From NCBI GenBank assembly GCA_009780675.1, contig WQZP01000007.1, positions 33,259 through 97,258 on the forward strand: a DNA stretch of 64,000 nucleotides. The letters are read 5' to 3'. This stretch comes from Spirochaetaceae bacterium (GTDB lineage: Bacteria; Spirochaetota; Spirochaetia; CADAEX01). A program made the translations under genes and the position numbers. Of the stretch, positions 62,681 to 64,000 are shown one piece after another; position 1 is the stretch's first letter; each line of letters opens with the position of its first letter. The notes beneath the pieces are model-generated. The model was not told where the DNA came from, did no database searches, and was given only the letters and a program-made list of their open reading frames with translations.

Positions 62681-63344
62681 TTTTAACCCCTTTTTCTAAA
62701 AATTTTGTTACTTCCTGTATTATTGCTGCTGTAAGTCCCCATATTATTATTTCTTCATAATTATAAACATATACTATTGTTTTTTTTATTGGCCACGACA
62801 AATGGTATTTTTCAGGAAGCCCAAGCTCTTTTGCCGGGAACAACACTTTTTCCTCACCAGACTCATTATAACATACAGATTTGGTTTCTGTTTCCAGTGA
62901 GTAAAAGTCAGGTTTTGTCTTAACAAAAAAACTGAATGGGACAGGATAAATCTTTTCAACTTCTTTTTTATTTGGATTAAGCTGCGAAAAGCTTTCTATT
63001 TTTATTTTTCCGATAAATACATCAAGAGTTGCTCCCATGTTTGCAACAAGATATCCAAAATGATTATCTATTTGTATTTTATCTTCCGGAATCCCAAGTT
63101 CCTCAGCTGTTTCGCGCAGGGCTGCGTCTTCTGGTGTTTTATCATTTAAGTCAATCATCCCCCCGGGAAAACAGATTTCTCCCCCCTGCCTTATGTCAAG
63201 AGCCCGCTTTTCAAGAAGAAGATATTCTATTCCATCAATATTTACAAAAGGGACTAAAACTGATGATTTAAAATTTTTATCGCGGCCTATAAGTATAGGT
63301 TTGTCAGGCGCTATATTAAGAAGTTTGTCGTAAAAATATTCCAT
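62673..63344 (-). CDS. Nudix hydrolase, CoA-pyrophosphatase-like
   Basis: 223 residues. The Nudix box is complete: GGMIDLNDKTPEDAALRETAEELGI (given here only as G-x5-E-x7-REUxEE at about 60-85; the exact leading part is CFPGG). LLLEKRALDIRQGGEICFPG is the UPF0035/CoA pyrophosphatase signature (YeaB/CoaSE type). A phosphohydrolase of CoA or related compounds. GATAAT lies 11 bases before its ATG. Confidence 0.85.
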   Translation of the reverse strand: MEYFYDKLLNIAPDKPILIGRDKNFKSSVLVPFVNIDGIEYLLLEKRALDIRQGGEICFPGGMIDLNDKTPEDAALRETAEELGIPEDKIQIDNHFGYLVANMGATLDVFIGKIKIESFSQLNPNKKEVEKIYPVPFSFFVKTKPDFYSLETETKSVCYNESGEEKVLFPAKELGLPEKYHLSWPIKKTIVYVYNYEEIIIWGLTAAIIQEVTKFLEKGVKSE

Positions 63345-63491
63345 AATTATTTTGCATTATCCCATATATTTTTTTGTGCGTTACAGTATTTTAAAAAGTT
63401 ATTTAATTTTAGTATACTGCATTTTTTAAAAAATAAATGCTTTTACATAGCCACTCTTATTGAGCCAAACTTTTTCTGGCAATTCGCGAAC

Positions 63492-63520
63492 TTGCATAAT
63501 GCAAAATATCTATATATAAT
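63492..63520 (+). promoter_or_regulatory. Promoter of the transketolase gene
   Basis: TTGCAT (63492-63497), 17-base spacer, TATAAT (63515-63520). Leads to a leader of about 40 bases with GGAGG before ATG 63567. Confidence 0.72.
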
Positions 63521-63566
63521 GAAAACTACATAATTAAGCATCTATAAATCTGTATGGAGGAAACCA

Positions 63567-64000
63567 ATGAAAAAAGAAATCGTAAAAGCAGTCGCCGATA
63601 GTATTAGGTCGCTATCAATAGATATGATACAAAAGGCAAATTCAGGACATCCAGGGCTACCTATGGGGGCAGCGGAAATTGGAGCGCTGTTATTTGGAGA
63701 AGTCATGAACTATAACCCGCAGGATCCAAAGTGGATAAACAGGGATAGGTTCGTATTGTCAGCTGGGCATGGGTCAGCAATGCTTTATTCGCTTTTACAT
63801 CTTTCAGGGTTTGACCTTACGATTGATGATTTAAAAAAATTCAGACAGATTGATTCAAAAACTCCGGGCCATCCGGAATATGGCCATACAGTTGGGGTAG
63901 AGACAACAACAGGCCCTTTGGGCGCAGGATTTTCCAATGCAGTAGGGATTGCGATAGCAGAAGTAATGCTTGCGGCAAAACTTAATACAGGGAATGCAAA
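63567..64000 (+). CDS. tkt: Transketolase, 3' end beyond window
   Basis: The visible 144 residues start with the ThDP N-terminal domain: [38 protein letters not shown] and [17 protein letters not shown]. This is the fused, full-length type expected for pentose-phosphate metabolism, unlike the split pair at 8431-10208. GGAGG is 7 bases before the ATG. Divergent from the Nudix/rpiB pair. Confidence 0.92.
   Translation, partial: MKKEIVKAVADSIRSLSIDMIQKANSGHPGLPMGAAEIGALLFGEVMNYNPQDPKWINRDRFVLSAGHGSAMLYSLLHLSGFDLTIDDLKKFRQIDSKTPGHPEYGHTVGVETTTGPLGAGFSNAVGIAIAEVMLAAKLNTGNA

Noticed and set aside
63410..63445. GCATTT...AAATGC inverted repeat between the Nudix and transketolase genes
   Set aside because: Weak AT stem lying between divergent promoters; no terminator role makes sense there, and such pairings are expected by chance in AT-rich DNA.

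Overview
ORGANISM. The window is AT-rich DNA, most likely from a spirochaete (Spirochaetota), possibly a treponeme relative. The main support is an elongation factor G of the mitochondrial-EFG1/spdEFG1 type, a CarD-family regulator, DUF4416 and DUF1848 proteins, and the core gene mix. This is inferred from protein families only; no rRNA or tRNA gene was found.

LAYOUT. (1) About 1-28.2 kb, all on the + strand, is a surface-polysaccharide (O-antigen-like) island. It starts with a cut methyltransferase and a GtrII-type glucosyltransferase. A CDP-sugar block follows: rfbF, rfbG, methyltransferase, HMGL-type aldolase, acetolactate-synthase-like ThDP enzyme, split transketolase, SDR epimerase. Then come gtrA/gtrB and the dead stump of a third gtr gene. 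The next block is much more AT-rich: a GT61 protein with duplicated beta modules, a GT-A/CDP-glycerol phosphotransferase fusion, a TagD-like cytidylyltransferase, a glutaminase-less asparagine-synthase-like enzyme, three radical SAM proteins, and a Qui3NAc/Fuc3NAc pathway (two ketoisomerases, acetyltransferase, aminotransferase). It ends with the export ABC transporter wzm/wzt. (2) 28.2-30.1 kb holds an antitoxin remnant and two MNT/HEPN toxin-antitoxin pairs. A 48-bp duplication of the wzt 3' end brackets the first pair. (3) 30.1-38 kb: a small unknown protein, a TPR protein, purC, a 65-bp tandem repeat, gltA, then the divergent operon of two degenerate citrate-synthase-like proteins followed by a CoA-acylating-type aldehyde dehydrogenase, and a HAD protein. 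(4) 38-58 kb is housekeeping: M48 lipoprotein, EF-G, a KaiC-like ATPase, ispF/ispD/carD, a peptide-binding protein, aldo/keto reductase, unknown proteins, an M24 peptidase, leuS, a YwaF-like membrane protein, a GNAT enzyme, and a receiver-like/PEP-synthase-ATP-grasp fusion. (5) 58-64 kb: a third MNT/HEPN pair, a 170-bp GC-rich structured segment, gdhA with an operator-like palindrome, an MGMT domain protein, a DUF1848 protein, rpiB, a Nudix hydrolase and the start of a full-length transketolase.

HOW IT WORKS TOGETHER. The island looks able to make at least two unusual sugars: a C-branched CDP-6-deoxysugar and a 3-acetamido-3,6-dideoxyhexose. It would assemble them with several glycosyltransferases, add glycerol-phosphate-like groups, modify the product with radical SAM and PP-loop enzymes, and export it through Wzm/Wzt. 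Its patchy base composition, gene stump and toxin-antitoxin tail point to repeated exchange. In the housekeeping part several genes (carD, leuS, the peptide-binding protein gene, the third MNT gene) have a -35/-10 promoter placed so that transcription would begin at or next to the ATG, which suggests leaderless mRNAs.
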